The notes: generated by a model not told the origin, from the letters alone. A stretch of 64,000 nucleotides of DNA from an uncultured Paracoccaceae bacterium (GCA_947498415.1 CANMKB010000001.1:372001-436000), one strand, 5' to 3'. Shown: positions 1 to 8,927, counted from the stretch's first letter. Numbers and translations are program-made.

Positions 1-1
1 C

Positions 2-106
2 GATGCACCGTATTGGTGGGTTCAACTTGAGGCTCCGGTCGCAATATGGGGCGCAGCGATTGTGCTGGCGCATTCGCCCAGCTCGCAGTTGTCATTACCC
101 CCATAA
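2..106 (+). CDS. C-terminal fragment of an unrecognised, probably membrane protein
   Basis: An open frame enters from the left edge and ends at a TAA at 104-106. The 34 visible residues are hydrophobic and Trp-rich, with a stretch reading APVAIWGAAIVLA that could be the last transmembrane helix, then a short polar tail. No start is in the window, so this would be the 3' end of a longer gene. A last helix of an EamA-like transporter is one possibility, but 34 residues cannot decide it. The other frames here give only poor-looking peptides. Confidence 0.3.
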   Translation, partial: DAPYWWVQLEAPVAIWGAAIVLAHSPSSQLSLPP

Positions 107-208
107 AAACAATGGTTTTAAACATCTTACTCAGCATTACGCGCCTCAATACTCGTGCCCTTACACTCAAGCTAACCGCGATTGATGACAACGCAAAGCA
201 AACAAAAG

Positions 209-910
209 TTAACAGCGTGAATCAGGCGGCTGACTGCGCATTCGATCCATATAATCACGCAACATGGACACTCGTCTGGGGCGGAAACTTGTTTCTAGAA
301 CAACCAGGTCGACCATGCGATCCAGTCGAAACGCACGGTAATCCTGCCGTAGGTGGCACCAAGCCAGCAAACAGTGACTCATCTGCATGTAGGTAATACA
401 TAGAGGGTCGACATCACGGGTTGTGGCATCTCCTTTTGCATCTTTGTATGCAAATCGGATACGGCGCTCTTCCCAGGCCGCTTGCCGAAGCTTTCGCGCA
501 TCAACAGTTGGCTTAGGCGGTGTTTCAAATCTTCGAGCCGTCAACACGGCATGGCGCAGACGGTTGGCCTGCCCGTCAGGTAAGCGCGCTTTGAGCTTGG
601 CCAATGCGCTATTGGCCGCCTGCGCCAAATCCGGGTCGCCCACTTCCATCACTTCACGAAGGCCCAAAACCAAGGCTTCAAGTTCTTCAGCCTCAAAACC
701 CAACGGAGGCAGATGCGCGTCTTCGATCAATGTGTACCCGAAACCGGCTTCGCCATCGATGACAGCGCCCAATGCACGCAATCCATCAATGTCTCGGTAA
801 ATGGTGCGCGGTGAAACCCCAAGTTCAGACGCAAGCATACCCGCCGTTGCCGGCGGGGGCATGCTGCGCAAAGCTTGCATGAGCTGAAAGAGCCTCATTG
901 TTCGGGTCAT
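209..910 (-). CDS. HTH/WYL-domain transcriptional regulator (YafY-like)
   Basis: Predicted cytoplasmic DNA-binding regulator of the YafY/DeoR-type WYL family. An N-terminal winged HTH (about residues 1-55, with a LGVSPRTIYRDIDGL recognition region) is followed by a linker and a WYL domain (about 125-215) containing the typical FRLDRM segment. WYL domains usually sense a small ligand or nucleic acid, but the ligand here is unknown. I start at the ATG at 910 (MTRTMRLFQLM), because the upstream codons to 949 do not resemble the family. The gene is divergent from the DUF1801 gene across about 75 bp, so it may control that gene and itself (inference from layout). Confidence 0.85.
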   Translation of the reverse strand: MTRTMRLFQLMQALRSMPPPATAGMLASELGVSPRTIYRDIDGLRALGAVIDGEAGFGYTLIEDAHLPPLGFEAEELEALVLGLREVMEVGDPDLAQAANSALAKLKARLPDGQANRLRHAVLTARRFETPPKPTVDARKLRQAAWEERRIRFAYKDAKGDATTRDVDPLCITYMQMSHCLLAWCHLRQDYRAFRLDRMVDLVVLETSFRPRRVSMLRDYMDRMRSQPPDSRC

Positions 911-984
911 GGCATACTCATATTGCGGCCTACTGACAGAAACTGGCAATAGCTTGATCTAAATTCTTCAAAAAGAGGACTGAT

Positions 985-1380
985 GTGCGCGAAATGGACC
1001 AAGATATCAAAGCCAAGTTTTCGAAATTTTCGGAAACCCAACGTGATGGTCTCATGTTGCTGCGTAGCCTAATTTTCGCAGAGGCACAGACACTCCCTCA
1101 AATTGGTCCGCTTCAGGAAGTGTTGAAATGGGGTCAGCCCAGCTACGTCACACCAGAAAGCAAAGCCGCAACAACTTTACGGCTGGGCACACACCAAAAG
1201 GCAGAATTCGCACTTTATGCGCATTGCCAAAGCACTGTCATTGCCAGCTACGAGGCCCGATTTCCGGGTTGGGACCGGATTGATGGCAACCGCGCGGTTC
1301 TGTTCAACAACCTGGCCGAGATCGAACCATTTCGCCTTAAAACGCTTATCCGGCACGCGCTAACGTATCATTTGAATTAG
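985..1380 (+). CDS. DUF1801 domain protein
   Basis: A small cytoplasmic protein of 131 aa that matches the DUF1801 (YdhG-like) pattern: an N-terminal helical part, then a core with LKWGQPSY and GTHQKAEFALYAH segments. The biochemical function of the family is not established. The GTG at 985 is preferred as start because AGAGGA lies about 5 bp upstream; the in-frame ATG at 994 would be spaced too far. The gene is divergent from the WYL regulator and ends convergently with rnr, sharing 4 bp. I infer it is the likely target of the neighbouring regulator. Confidence 0.75.
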   Translation: MREMDQDIKAKFSKFSETQRDGLMLLRSLIFAEAQTLPQIGPLQEVLKWGQPSYVTPESKAATTLRLGTHQKAEFALYAHCQSTVIASYEARFPGWDRIDGNRAVLFNNLAEIEPFRLKTLIRHALTYHLN

Positions 1381-3629
1381 CGTCGTTTTCGCGCCACCTT
1401 GCGTTTTGTCTTTGCCGCTTTCTTTTTCGCAGCAGACATTTTGCGACGCCCCGGTCCGCCACGCCCACCGCGCTTAACCTGCGAGGGACGCTTGCCATCA
1501 AGTTCAATCAGCTCAAGCGCGATACCCCCGGTCACAGGTGCCGCTTCGGTCAAACGCACAACACAACGTTGGCCCAAACCAATGATCATTCCGGTGTCAG
1601 ATCCGATGAGAATGTTTTGTTCTGCATCAAACTTAAAGTACTCTCGCCCAAGATCACGCATCGGGATCAGTCCGTCTGCCCCGGTTTCATCCAGTTTGAC
1701 GAACACACCAAATCGCGCGATGCCGCTGATTTTACCCGTAAATTCGTTGCCCAGACGTTCGCTGAGGTACGAGGCAAGATAGCGATCATTTGTATCCCGT
1801 TCTGCGAGCATCGAGCGACGTTCAGTCTCTGAAATATGTGTGCCGGTTTGCTCGAGCGTGTCTATATCTTCGATGGTCAATCCATCGTCGCCCCACCCAT
1901 GACAAGCGATCAATGAACGATGCACAATCAGATCAGCGTAACGCCGAATGGGCGATGTGAAGTGCGCGTAAGACTTCAGCGCCAGGCCAAAATGCCCAAA
2001 ATTGTTTGGTGCATAATAGGCCTGAGTCATCGAACGCAGCGTTGAAAGGTTGATCAACTCTGCTTCTTCGGTGCCGACTGCATCTTTCAGTAGTTTGTTC
2101 AGATGCCGCGTTTGTAAAACCTGCCCTTTTGACAACGTAAGACCCGAAGATTTTGCAACGTCTCGCAAGCTATCCAGTTTTTCTTGGCTCGGCTCTTCAT
2201 GAACCCGAAACAACAACGGCGATTTCTTTGCGATCAAGATTTCTGCCGCGGCGACGTTGGCCAAGATCATGAATTCTTCGATCAGTTTGTGTGCATCCAG
2301 CCGTTCTCTGAAATCAACCGATTTCACTGTGCCCTCATCGCTCAGAACGACTTTGCGTTCTGGCAAATCCAGCTCCAAAGGTTGACGATCAGCGCGTGCG
2401 ATTTTTGTCGCCTCATACGCGGCGTACAAAGGCGCGATCACCTCATCCATCAACTCGGCACAACGTTCATTCGCGTTACCATCTTTGGCGGCTTGAACTT
2501 CTTCATAGTTCAATGACGCTTCAGACCTCATCATGCCACGCACAAACCGATGACCGATTTTATGGCCCCGAGAATCCAACTTCATGCGCACGGCCAAAAC
2601 TGCCCGTGGAACGCCTTCATGCAAAGAGCACAGGTCTCCTGACAAGCGGTCTGGCAGCATAGGCACAACGCGATCTGGGAAATAGCTAGAATTCCCACGC
2701 TTTTTGGCTTCTCTGTCGAGTTCAGAATTTGGCGTCACATAATGTGCAACATCGGCAATCGCGACCCAAACAATATGACCGCCAGGGTTAGACGGATCAT
2801 CATCAGCATGGGCCCAACACGCATCGTCGTGGTCACGAGCATCTGCCGGGTCAATCGTCACCAGCGGCATGTCCCGCATATCCAACCGGTCTCCGAGCGG
2901 AGCAGGTTTGGCGGCGTCTGCTTCCGCAATCACCTTGTCAGGAAAACGATCGGGAATGCCATGTTGGTGGATTGCGATGAGCGAAACCGCTTTGGGGGCA
3001 GACGGATCTCCCAAACGCTCAACAATCTTGGCGCGCGGCAATCCCATCCTAGCCTTAGGGCCGGTTTGTTCGGCCTCAACCAATTCACCATCTTTAGCAC
3101 CATGCATGGCACTGGCTGGGACGAACCACTCTTTGTCTTGGCCTTTGTCGATCGGCAGAATACGCCCACCTTCGTCGGTCACGCGGAAGACACCCAGAAT
3201 ACGCTTGGGATTTGTACCAATTCGGCGAATAACGCGCCCTTCATAGGCATAATCTTCACCCGAAACTTCCGTCAGTCGACCAAGAACTCTGTCGCCCTCA
3301 CCCAGCGCTGGGTCAGAGGCCCGCAGGATCATTAGGATGACGGGTTGGTCGCCCTCGCCTTGCCATTCAAGCGGTCGCGCCAGCAACTCGCCATCATCTG
3401 TTTTTCCAGAAATCTGCAGCACACTGACAGGTGGTAAACGATCAGGGTCGCGATAGCTGCGGCTGCGTTTCTGCAAATGCCCTTCGGCTTCCAGCTCGCG
3501 CAAAATACGCTTTAGATCAATGCGAGCAGCACCTTTGATACCAAAGGCTTTGGCAATATCGCGTTTGCTGGTTTCGGTCGGGTTTTCAGAAATCCACTCA
3601 AGGATTTGCTCTTTTGTCGGCATTTGCAT
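1377..3629 (-). CDS. rnr: Ribonuclease R
   Basis: 3'-5' exoribonuclease of the RNB family that degrades structured RNA processively. At 750 aa it has the usual order: N-terminal HTH (about 5-50), cold-shock domains (about 65-200), RNB catalytic domain, S1 domain (about 635-715) and a Lys/Arg-rich tail. The metal-binding acidic motif DPADARDHDD at 260-269 has the spacing D260, D266, D268, D269 expected of RNase R. It is last in a tight minus-strand chain dapE - GNAT - TIGR04282-type gene - rnr, 31 bp behind its neighbour, so co-transcription is likely. An ATG two codons downstream is an equally good start. Confidence 0.96.
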   Translation of the reverse strand: MQMPTKEQILEWISENPTETSKRDIAKAFGIKGAARIDLKRILRELEAEGHLQKRSRSYRDPDRLPPVSVLQISGKTDDGELLARPLEWQGEGDQPVILMILRASDPALGEGDRVLGRLTEVSGEDYAYEGRVIRRIGTNPKRILGVFRVTDEGGRILPIDKGQDKEWFVPASAMHGAKDGELVEAEQTGPKARMGLPRAKIVERLGDPSAPKAVSLIAIHQHGIPDRFPDKVIAEADAAKPAPLGDRLDMRDMPLVTIDPADARDHDDACWAHADDDPSNPGGHIVWVAIADVAHYVTPNSELDREAKKRGNSSYFPDRVVPMLPDRLSGDLCSLHEGVPRAVLAVRMKLDSRGHKIGHRFVRGMMRSEASLNYEEVQAAKDGNANERCAELMDEVIAPLYAAYEATKIARADRQPLELDLPERKVVLSDEGTVKSVDFRERLDAHKLIEEFMILANVAAAEILIAKKSPLLFRVHEEPSQEKLDSLRDVAKSSGLTLSKGQVLQTRHLNKLLKDAVGTEEAELINLSTLRSMTQAYYAPNNFGHFGLALKSYAHFTSPIRRYADLIVHRSLIACHGWGDDGLTIEDIDTLEQTGTHISETERRSMLAERDTNDRYLASYLSERLGNEFTGKISGIARFGVFVKLDETGADGLIPMRDLGREYFKFDAEQNILIGSDTGMIIGLGQRCVVRLTEAAPVTGGIALELIELDGKRPSQVKRGGRGGPGRRKMSAAKKKAAKTKRKVARKRR

Positions 3630-3660
3630 ATTCGCGCCCTATCATGCCTGTGATGGGGCG

Positions 3661-4245
3661 TCACCGTTTAAGTGTAATCAAATCCTCAACTGTGTCGACA
3701 TCCTGCAACGTAGCAATCTGGGCAATCCTAAGCCCACGCATTGTCTTTAGGCTATCTGCCAGCGTGTGCTGGCTAGACCATCGCACACCATCAAATAGGC
3801 CAGACGGAATGCGACCTGTGCGCTTCATTCCGACAAGCCAATAGCCGCCATCTGGTGCTGGGCCATAGACGGCCTCGTGATCACCCAATGCTTCAAAAGC
3901 TTCAGAAATACGCGGCTTTGTAATGCCGGGTATATCAGCACCGACAATACAAACCGGACCATCCGGTAGCGTATAGAAAATGCGTGACATCCGATCCCCC
4001 AAGTTCCCTCGCCCCTGAGGAATACGCGGCAGGTCTCTTGGCCAAACGCGACTTTGCAGCCCCTCCTGATCCGGCGCAACGGCTAACACTGTGTTCCACT
4101 TTGGGCTTTGAATAGACCGCAACAATCGCGCGACTTGGTGACGAAACCACCAAGCAGACACGGTCATCCCAAGGTCTTTGCCCAACCGCGTTTTAACACG
4201 CCCGGGACGCGGCTCTTTCACCATGACAACAAGGGTCGGCTTCAC
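3661..4245 (-). CDS. TIGR04282-type glycosyltransferase/nucleotidyltransferase-fold protein
   Basis: A 194-aa protein of the family annotated TIGR04282 (DUF2064), which has a GT-A or nucleotidyltransferase-like fold. The N-terminus reads VVMVKEPRPGRVKTRLG, which matches the family's opening K-x-P-xx-G-x-VKTRL motif. Later come VGADIPG, the likely metal/nucleotide DxD-like site, and APDGGYWLVG. Some members are named for arsenosugar biosynthesis, but nothing around this gene concerns arsenic, so the substrate is left open. Its start overlaps the GNAT stop by 4 bp (ATGA), pointing to translational coupling in the dapE-rnr operon. Confidence 0.8.
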   Translation of the reverse strand: MKPTLVVMVKEPRPGRVKTRLGKDLGMTVSAWWFRHQVARLLRSIQSPKWNTVLAVAPDQEGLQSRVWPRDLPRIPQGRGNLGDRMSRIFYTLPDGPVCIVGADIPGITKPRISEAFEALGDHEAVYGPAPDGGYWLVGMKRTGRIPSGLFDGVRWSSQHTLADSLKTMRGLRIAQIATLQDVDTVEDLITLKR

Positions 4246-4664
4246 AAGCTCAACTCCATGTCACGATGTGGGATGCCAGCATCGTCATAGATGGGTCCAC
4301 AGACTGAGAAGCCCAATTTTTCATAAAACCCTATGACATATTCCTGTGCGCCCAACATCGCTCGGGTCACACCCGGCTGATCCTTAAGGTGCGCGATACA
4401 GGTCGACACGATTGCCGCACCAAGGCCCGTGCCCCGTTGATCTTTCAAAACACAAATCCGGCCAATCTTGCCCGTTTCACCTGAATAAAGAACCCTTGCG
4501 GTGCCGACGTTCTGCCCATTCACCTGCGCTAAGAAATGTGTGGCTTGATCATCCAGATCATCCCACTCATCTTCCGGAGCGATGCCTTGTTCATTGATAA
4601 AAACGTCAACCCTTAACGCCCGACACGCCTCTATGTCATCCGTGGAAACGATTTCCCAACTCAT
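4242..4664 (-). CDS. GNAT family N-acetyltransferase (ElaA-like)
   Basis: Predicted acetyl-CoA-dependent acyltransferase of 140 aa with the GNAT fold. The V-C-L-K-x-x-R-G-T-G-L-G-A segment (about residues 70-84) is the motif A Q/RxxGxG/A loop that binds the CoA pyrophosphate. The C-terminal part ([17 protein letters not shown] and ending GIPHRDMEL) resembles ElaA/YjcF-like members that often end in a pattern such as GIPHxxM. The acceptor substrate cannot be told. It overlaps dapE upstream and the TIGR04282-type gene downstream by 4 bp each, so the three are probably translated in a coupled fashion. Confidence 0.85.
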   Translation of the reverse strand: MSWEIVSTDDIEACRALRVDVFINEQGIAPEDEWDDLDDQATHFLAQVNGQNVGTARVLYSGETGKIGRICVLKDQRGTGLGAAIVSTCIAHLKDQPGVTRAMLGAQEYVIGFYEKLGFSVCGPIYDDAGIPHRDMELSL

Positions 4665-5806
4665 GCAAAATAGTCCTTAAGGATACGCGAATAGATGCTT
4701 TTAAGTTGATGGATTTGCTCAACTGGAACGCACTCATCAACCTGATGCATGGTCTTACCAACAAGGCCAAATTCGACGACAGGGCAATGGTGCTGCACAA
4801 AGCGTGCGTCAGATGTCCCGCCGCTGGTCGACAACTCTGGTGTCATACCAGTTTCTGCCTGAACCGAAGTCGCAACAAGTTCTGAAAGCGCACCAGGCGG
4901 TGTAATGAAACTCTCTCCAGACACTTTGATGATCATTTCAATCTCAACACCAGTGTCTTCTGAAACCTTAGCGCGTTGCTCTTCCAACCAAGCCCCTAGG
5001 GTTTTGCTGCTGTGCGCATCATTAAACCTAATGTTCACCGTAGACTTACATTCCGCGGGAATGACGTTGGTGGCTGGGTTCCCAGTATCCATCGTGACAA
5101 CTGTCAAAGTCGACGGATCAAAGTGATCTGTCCCTTGATCGAGTTCGTGCGCAGCAAGATTGGACATCAAATTCGCCATGGCCGGAAGTGGATTGTTTGC
5201 GCGATGAGGATAAGCCGCGTGGCCTTGTTTTCCCATGAAGGTAAACCAAGCCGTCATTGATCCACGACGCCCGATCTTCATCATTTCACCCATCGTATTT
5301 GGGCAAGTTGGCTCGCCAACCAGACAAACAGACATCTGTTCATCTTCGGCCGCCATATAGTCCAGCAATGCAGTTGTTCCGTCTAAGGCATCCGCCTCTT
5401 CATCGCCGGTGATCGTCAAAATTACGGCACCATTCGGTGGCGTATCCTGCACGAATTCCACGGCAGCCGCAACAAAGGCTGCGACGCCCGATTTCATATC
5501 GGTCGCACCACGACCGTACATAATCCCGTTTTCAATTTCTGCGGAAAATGGCGGTTTGGTCCACGCAGCCTCATCTCCAACAGGCACGACATCGGTGTGC
5601 CCGTTGAATCCAAAGGTTTTGGCATGCCCTTTGGCGCCCCAACGGGCAAACAAATTGCAAATTCCGCCGCGATCCACGCGAACGCATTCAAATCCAGCCT
5701 GCGAGAGTTCTGCCTCTAGCAATACCAGCGCACCACCTTCGACTGGCGTGACTGACGGGCACTGAATGAGTTTTGCGGTTAAAGCTGCAGCATCGATATT
5801 TGTCAT
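4661..5806 (-). CDS. dapE: Succinyl-diaminopimelate desuccinylase
   Basis: Cytoplasmic M20-family metallohydrolase that cleaves N-succinyl-LL-2,6-diaminopimelate to LL-DAP and succinate in lysine/DAP synthesis. Visible metal and catalytic motifs are [29 protein letters not shown] and the C-terminal [11 protein letters not shown] choose the ATG at 5806 ([14 protein letters not shown]), which has GAGAG upstream and gives 381 aa, the normal family length. A longer frame to 5869 adds 21 residues that do not look like DapE. dapD and dapF are also in this window but in separate operons. First gene of the dapE-rnr chain. Confidence 0.96.
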   Translation of the reverse strand: MTNIDAAALTAKLIQCPSVTPVEGGALVLLEAELSQAGFECVRVDRGGICNLFARWGAKGHAKTFGFNGHTDVVPVGDEAAWTKPPFSAEIENGIMYGRGATDMKSGVAAFVAAAVEFVQDTPPNGAVILTITGDEEADALDGTTALLDYMAAEDEQMSVCLVGEPTCPNTMGEMMKIGRRGSMTAWFTFMGKQGHAAYPHRANNPLPAMANLMSNLAAHELDQGTDHFDPSTLTVVTMDTGNPATNVIPAECKSTVNIRFNDAHSSKTLGAWLEEQRAKVSEDTGVEIEMIIKVSGESFITPPGALSELVATSVQAETGMTPELSTSGGTSDARFVQHHCPVVEFGLVGKTMHQVDECVPVEQIHQLKSIYSRILKDYFA

Positions 5807-6001
5807 GTGATCTCTCATAGATAGGCAGTTAAGGCGTATCTCTCTTTGCACGCGTGTGCAATTTCGCATTCCTGTTTAATACAGCTTTCACGCAAACCTG
5901 TTCTTAAAACCGTGAATGTATGTTACAAACAGGCAACCCGCCAAATAACGGGACAAGAGCAGTATGTCACAAATCCACCTCCTCAACAGGGGCCCACTCG
6001 T

Positions 6002-7057
6002 ATGAGCTGGGTGGCCTTGATTGATCAAAATTCCAGATTACGTCACGCTGGTTTTCACGAAGACCAAGAGCTGCGCCGTGGGACGTTGATGTTTGAAACC
6101 ACTGTTGCGCCGCATGGCACGCCGCAAACATTGATCGCCGCGCAATCTCCGCGTGCAGATCAAGGCGAGCTTTCAGTGCAAGCCTTTCCCGGTGGAGGCA
6201 TCCACTTTTTGTTACAATCTCACGGCGATATTTTGCACACCGCCATATCGCATGACGCAGAAGATCAATCGGACGTTCTGCGGATCAGCTATTCATGGGA
6301 TTTGGCAAACCGGTTTGGCGCTATTTCCATTGAACGCCCGGGAACACTAAAATTGTTTCGCCGCATCATCGAACCAGCGATGCCTATTAGTGCCCAAATT
6401 ATCAAATCACTGCTCAGCACATCCGGGCAAAGCCTATTGGACCCAGCTGTTAAATTCATCGCATTGTCAAACGAGGTCGAACCTGTCGGCCCAATGCCAA
6501 GCATTTGCGCATCATCCCCAGTTCAAACGCCCTACGGTCAAAGACCTGCCGGCGAATTGCAACGGGGCGATCTGGTTATGACGCTCAGTGGAACGACAGT
6601 ACCTGTGTTGCAGACCCTGCGACGTACTGTACCTGCCAGAGGCGCTTTCCGGCCTGTTAAATTGCGTGCACCCTACTTTGGCTTACAACAGGATATCGTT
6701 GTCACACCCGAGGCCCATTTGGTAGTTGGTGGCTCGCAGGTAGAATACCTGTTTGGCTCTGAGGGCGTTCTTGTACCCGTCAAACACCTGACATCGGCGG
6801 CATCGGCTACGTTCATTTCCGGCCGGCAGATGATGGAGTATGTTCAACTTCTCCTTCCAGACCACGAAGCGATCTTTGTTGGTGGAACAGCATTAGAAAG
6901 TTTGAACATCGGTCGTCTGCGGCGGAAGAAAGATATGGTGCCGCACACAATGCTTGGAAAATTCGACCCTGCAACACTGCCCGAACACTCAAAATCTGCA
7001 TATCCAGTGTTGAAACAATTCGAAGCGGTGACTTTAGCCCAGCTAAGGGCAGCATAA
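6002..7057 (+). CDS. Hint (Hedgehog/intein) domain protein
   Basis: A protein of about 351 aa. The N-terminal half is beta-rich and may be a LamG/lectin-like sandwich (about 1-160), and the C-terminal half is a Hint domain of the kind common in Roseobacter exoproteins. The Hint part begins at ICASSPVQTPYGQRPAGEL followed by QRGDLVMTLSG, the usual Cys plus P-x-x-x-L-x-x-GD-x-V entry, and has a diverged TPEAHLVV where homologues carry the His motif. Hint domains can self-cleave, but whether this one does is unknown. The start at 6002 (MSWVALIDQ) is chosen over an upstream 52-residue extension lacking family character. It has no partner gene and no signal peptide; type I secretion is possible. 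Confidence 0.75.
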   Translation: MSWVALIDQNSRLRHAGFHEDQELRRGTLMFETTVAPHGTPQTLIAAQSPRADQGELSVQAFPGGGIHFLLQSHGDILHTAISHDAEDQSDVLRISYSWDLANRFGAISIERPGTLKLFRRIIEPAMPISAQIIKSLLSTSGQSLLDPAVKFIALSNEVEPVGPMPSICASSPVQTPYGQRPAGELQRGDLVMTLSGTTVPVLQTLRRTVPARGAFRPVKLRAPYFGLQQDIVVTPEAHLVVGGSQVEYLFGSEGVLVPVKHLTSAASATFISGRQMMEYVQLLLPDHEAIFVGGTALESLNIGRLRRKKDMVPHTMLGKFDPATLPEHSKSAYPVLKQFEAVTLAQLRAA

Positions 7058-7117
7058 TTGTTGCACCAACGATCCAGATTGGATACCCACTTTTGAACAG
7101 AGAACTGGGGGTCTGAA

Positions 7118-8173
7118 TTGCGTTGTTTCATTGGTTCACTATTGATTTCAACCATGATGTTTTTCAGCGCAGCCAATGCTCAAAGCATTTCAGTTGCTAC
7201 AATTGATCGCGCTCCGTTTTCTTTTGACGACCAAGGCACGCTCACCGGATTTTCAATCGAGCTTTGGGCCGAGCTTTCTGAGCGTCTCGATTTAGAAACA
7301 AACATCACCAAGTTTGACAGCTTTAGAGACATGTTAGACGCCGTAGAAAACCGCAGCGTTGACATGGCAATCGCCAACATCTCGATCACCGCGGCCCGAG
7401 AACAAAAGATGGATTTCAGCCACCCCATCTTTGAAAGTGGCTTACAGGTCTTGGTGGCACAACAGGGCAGCCAAAGTTCGGGAATTTGGGGTGCCCTTTT
7501 ATCCAAGGACTTGATGCTGGCCATTGTCCTTGCATTCGCACTGTTATTTGGCGGCGGGATGTTGATGTGGGTGTTTGAACGACGCGCACAACCTTATTTT
7601 GACCGACCAGCCAGAGAAGCCATGTTCCCCTCATTTTGGTGGGCACTCAATTTGGTTGTGAATGGTGGTTTTGAAGAGCGCGTCCCACGCTCATTCCTCG
7701 GACGCATTTTCGCGGTATTTCTGGTTGTCTCTTCCTTGTTCATCGTATCGGTCTTTGTTGCTCGGATAACGGCCGCGATGACCGTCGAAGCGATCAATCT
7801 AAACATCAATTCCGTCAATGACCTATATGGCAAACGCGTCGGGACAATCGAAAGTTCAACGGCAGCAGGCTATATGGATGGACGGGAGCTGGACTATCGC
7901 GGTTACCAAGATCTGGAAGGTTTAACCACGGCGTTCGAACAAAAAGAATTGGACGCGATCTTATTTGACGCACCAGTTCTTGCTTACTATGCGCGCACCG
8001 AAGGGCGAAGCTTTGCAAATTTGGCGGGGCCTGTGTTTCTTAGAGAAAACTATGGCATGGCGTTCCCGACGGGTAGCCCATTGAAAGAGAGTGTCAATCA
8101 AGCACTGTTGGAAATGCGCGAAGATGGCTCTTATAGCCAAATTCACACAAAGTGGTTCGGCTCACTGAACTGA
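7118..8173 (+). CDS. Ionotropic glutamate receptor-like channel (ligand-binding plus pore)
   Basis: A 351-aa membrane protein with the GluR0-type layout. There is a signal peptide (about 1-21, ending AANAQ), the first lobe of a type 2 periplasmic-binding domain (22-115), TM1 (about 131-152), a re-entrant pore segment PSFWWAL (171-177), TM2 (about 194-216), and the second lobe (about 230-348). This is not an ABC-transporter binding protein, because the two lobes are split by a two-helix channel. The pore reads LVVNGGFEERVP (179-190) where potassium-selective relatives have TVGYGD, so selectivity is uncertain. The start is a TTG at 7118 with GGGGG upstream; a later ATG would delete half the signal peptide. 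Ligand unknown, perhaps an amino acid. Confidence 0.8.
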   Translation: MRCFIGSLLISTMMFFSAANAQSISVATIDRAPFSFDDQGTLTGFSIELWAELSERLDLETNITKFDSFRDMLDAVENRSVDMAIANISITAAREQKMDFSHPIFESGLQVLVAQQGSQSSGIWGALLSKDLMLAIVLAFALLFGGGMLMWVFERRAQPYFDRPAREAMFPSFWWALNLVVNGGFEERVPRSFLGRIFAVFLVVSSLFIVSVFVARITAAMTVEAINLNINSVNDLYGKRVGTIESSTAAGYMDGRELDYRGYQDLEGLTTAFEQKELDAILFDAPVLAYYARTEGRSFANLAGPVFLRENYGMAFPTGSPLKESVNQALLEMREDGSYSQIHTKWFGSLN

Positions 8174-8524
8174 TTGTTCTTCGGTACTTTCTTCGCCATT
8201 AAAAAACGGAGTCAATTGCGCGACAACAACGGAATTCTCATCCAGTGCACGCTGCATTAAAACGCGCTCGTCATCATGGATTTCGTGCCCCTGCGCTTCA
8301 CGCTCTTCCAAAGTTCCATAACCGGTCACGTCCAATGGCGCCAAATCGGCTTGCTTTAGAATAGCAACGGTTTCACGCACAGCTTCTGCCTCATCTACAC
8401 CAGAAGCATAGATCATCAGTGCACCACCGGTGGCGTCTTTGGGCAGTCCATCGTCTTCTTTGCGTCCAACTTGTACGAGAAGCGTAAAGACCTGCTGGCG
8501 GGATTTTTTCTTAGGCTTATCCAT
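8162..8524 (-). CDS. Conserved hypothetical protein, 120 aa
   Basis: I do not recognise a named family. The protein is acidic overall with a basic start (MDKPKKKSRQQ). A core with predicted beta-alpha alternation (QVFTLLVQVGRK, GGALMIYASGVDEAEAVRETVAILK, LAPLDVTGYGTLEERE) is followed by a Glu-rich tail. It has no signal peptide or transmembrane segment, so it should be cytosolic. The look is that of a small soluble Roseobacter-type orphan. It ends convergently with the channel gene, overlapping it by 12 bp, and has its own start region facing the DUF6525 gene. Confidence 0.65.
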   Translation of the reverse strand: MDKPKKKSRQQVFTLLVQVGRKEDDGLPKDATGGALMIYASGVDEAEAVRETVAILKQADLAPLDVTGYGTLEEREAQGHEIHDDERVLMQRALDENSVVVAQLTPFFNGEESTEEQSVQ

Positions 8525-8621
8525 AACGCTTCATTGCGAGGCTGACCCATGAAAGTCAAGTTGCGTTTGTCTTGGGTGAAGCTTATGTAATAACGTAACA
8601 TACCCCAATAGTACTGCAGCA

Positions 8622-8927
8622 ATGACCAAAAATCTCAACACCTCACTGCGCCGTCGTCGCAGAAACAGCAATCCAATGGATGAGTTCGACAGGCTCCCAA
8701 CAGCACTTAGAAGTTGGGTTGCAGATGCGCAGCTGCCTTGGTCTTCTAAATCTGTTCTGCGCTTGTGGCAGAAAGGGTTGAAGATGTCGGGTGGCCAGCA
8801 AAGCGCCGCGTTAGAGTTTTTGTCAGAATGCGAAGCGCGTAAAATGAAAGAAGACGCACCCAATGTTTGGGGCGCGTCTTTTCCGATAAGCGAAAGGCGA
8901 GAAATTAGTCGCGCAGCAATTCGTTGA
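8622..8927 (+). CDS. DUF6525 family small protein
   Basis: A 101-aa basic protein that fits the DUF6525 pattern known from Rhodobacteraceae. It begins with an Arg-rich stretch ([17 protein letters not shown]), then [20 protein letters not shown] and a Trp/Leu-rich helix. The function is unknown. The last 25 or so residues are odd: they are encoded across a strong hairpin (8851-8882) and then run 23 bp into the end of dapD on the other strand. This suggests that an earlier stop has been lost or that the tail is not conserved. The ribosome-binding site is weak; an internal ATG at codon 19 is an alternative start. Confidence 0.65.
   Translation: MTKNLNTSLRRRRRNSNPMDEFDRLPTALRSWVADAQLPWSSKSVLRLWQKGLKMSGGQQSAALEFLSECEARKMKEDAPNVWGASFPISERREISRAAIR
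8851..8882. terminator. Bidirectional hairpin terminator between DUF6525 and dapD
   Basis: Arms AAGACGC and GCGTCTT, extended inside by CCC/GGG pairs, enclose a short loop. The plus strand continues with TTTT, and the minus strand continues with TTTCATTTT. It sits 23 bp past the dapD stop in the minus direction, as expected of its terminator. On the plus strand it lies inside the DUF6525 reading frame. Confidence 0.7.

Noticed and set aside
2742..3335. A 197-aa open frame antisense to rnr
   Set aside because: RNase R is unequivocal on the other strand and the antisense product has no recognisable family.
6002..7057. Reading the Hint domain as an intein in a host protein
   Set aside because: No extein on either side and no homing endonuclease; the N-terminal half is a beta-rich domain of its own.
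7118..8173. Reading the gene as an amino-acid ABC transporter binding protein
   Set aside because: The binding lobes are interrupted by two transmembrane helices and a pore-like WW segment, and no permease or ATPase is adjacent.
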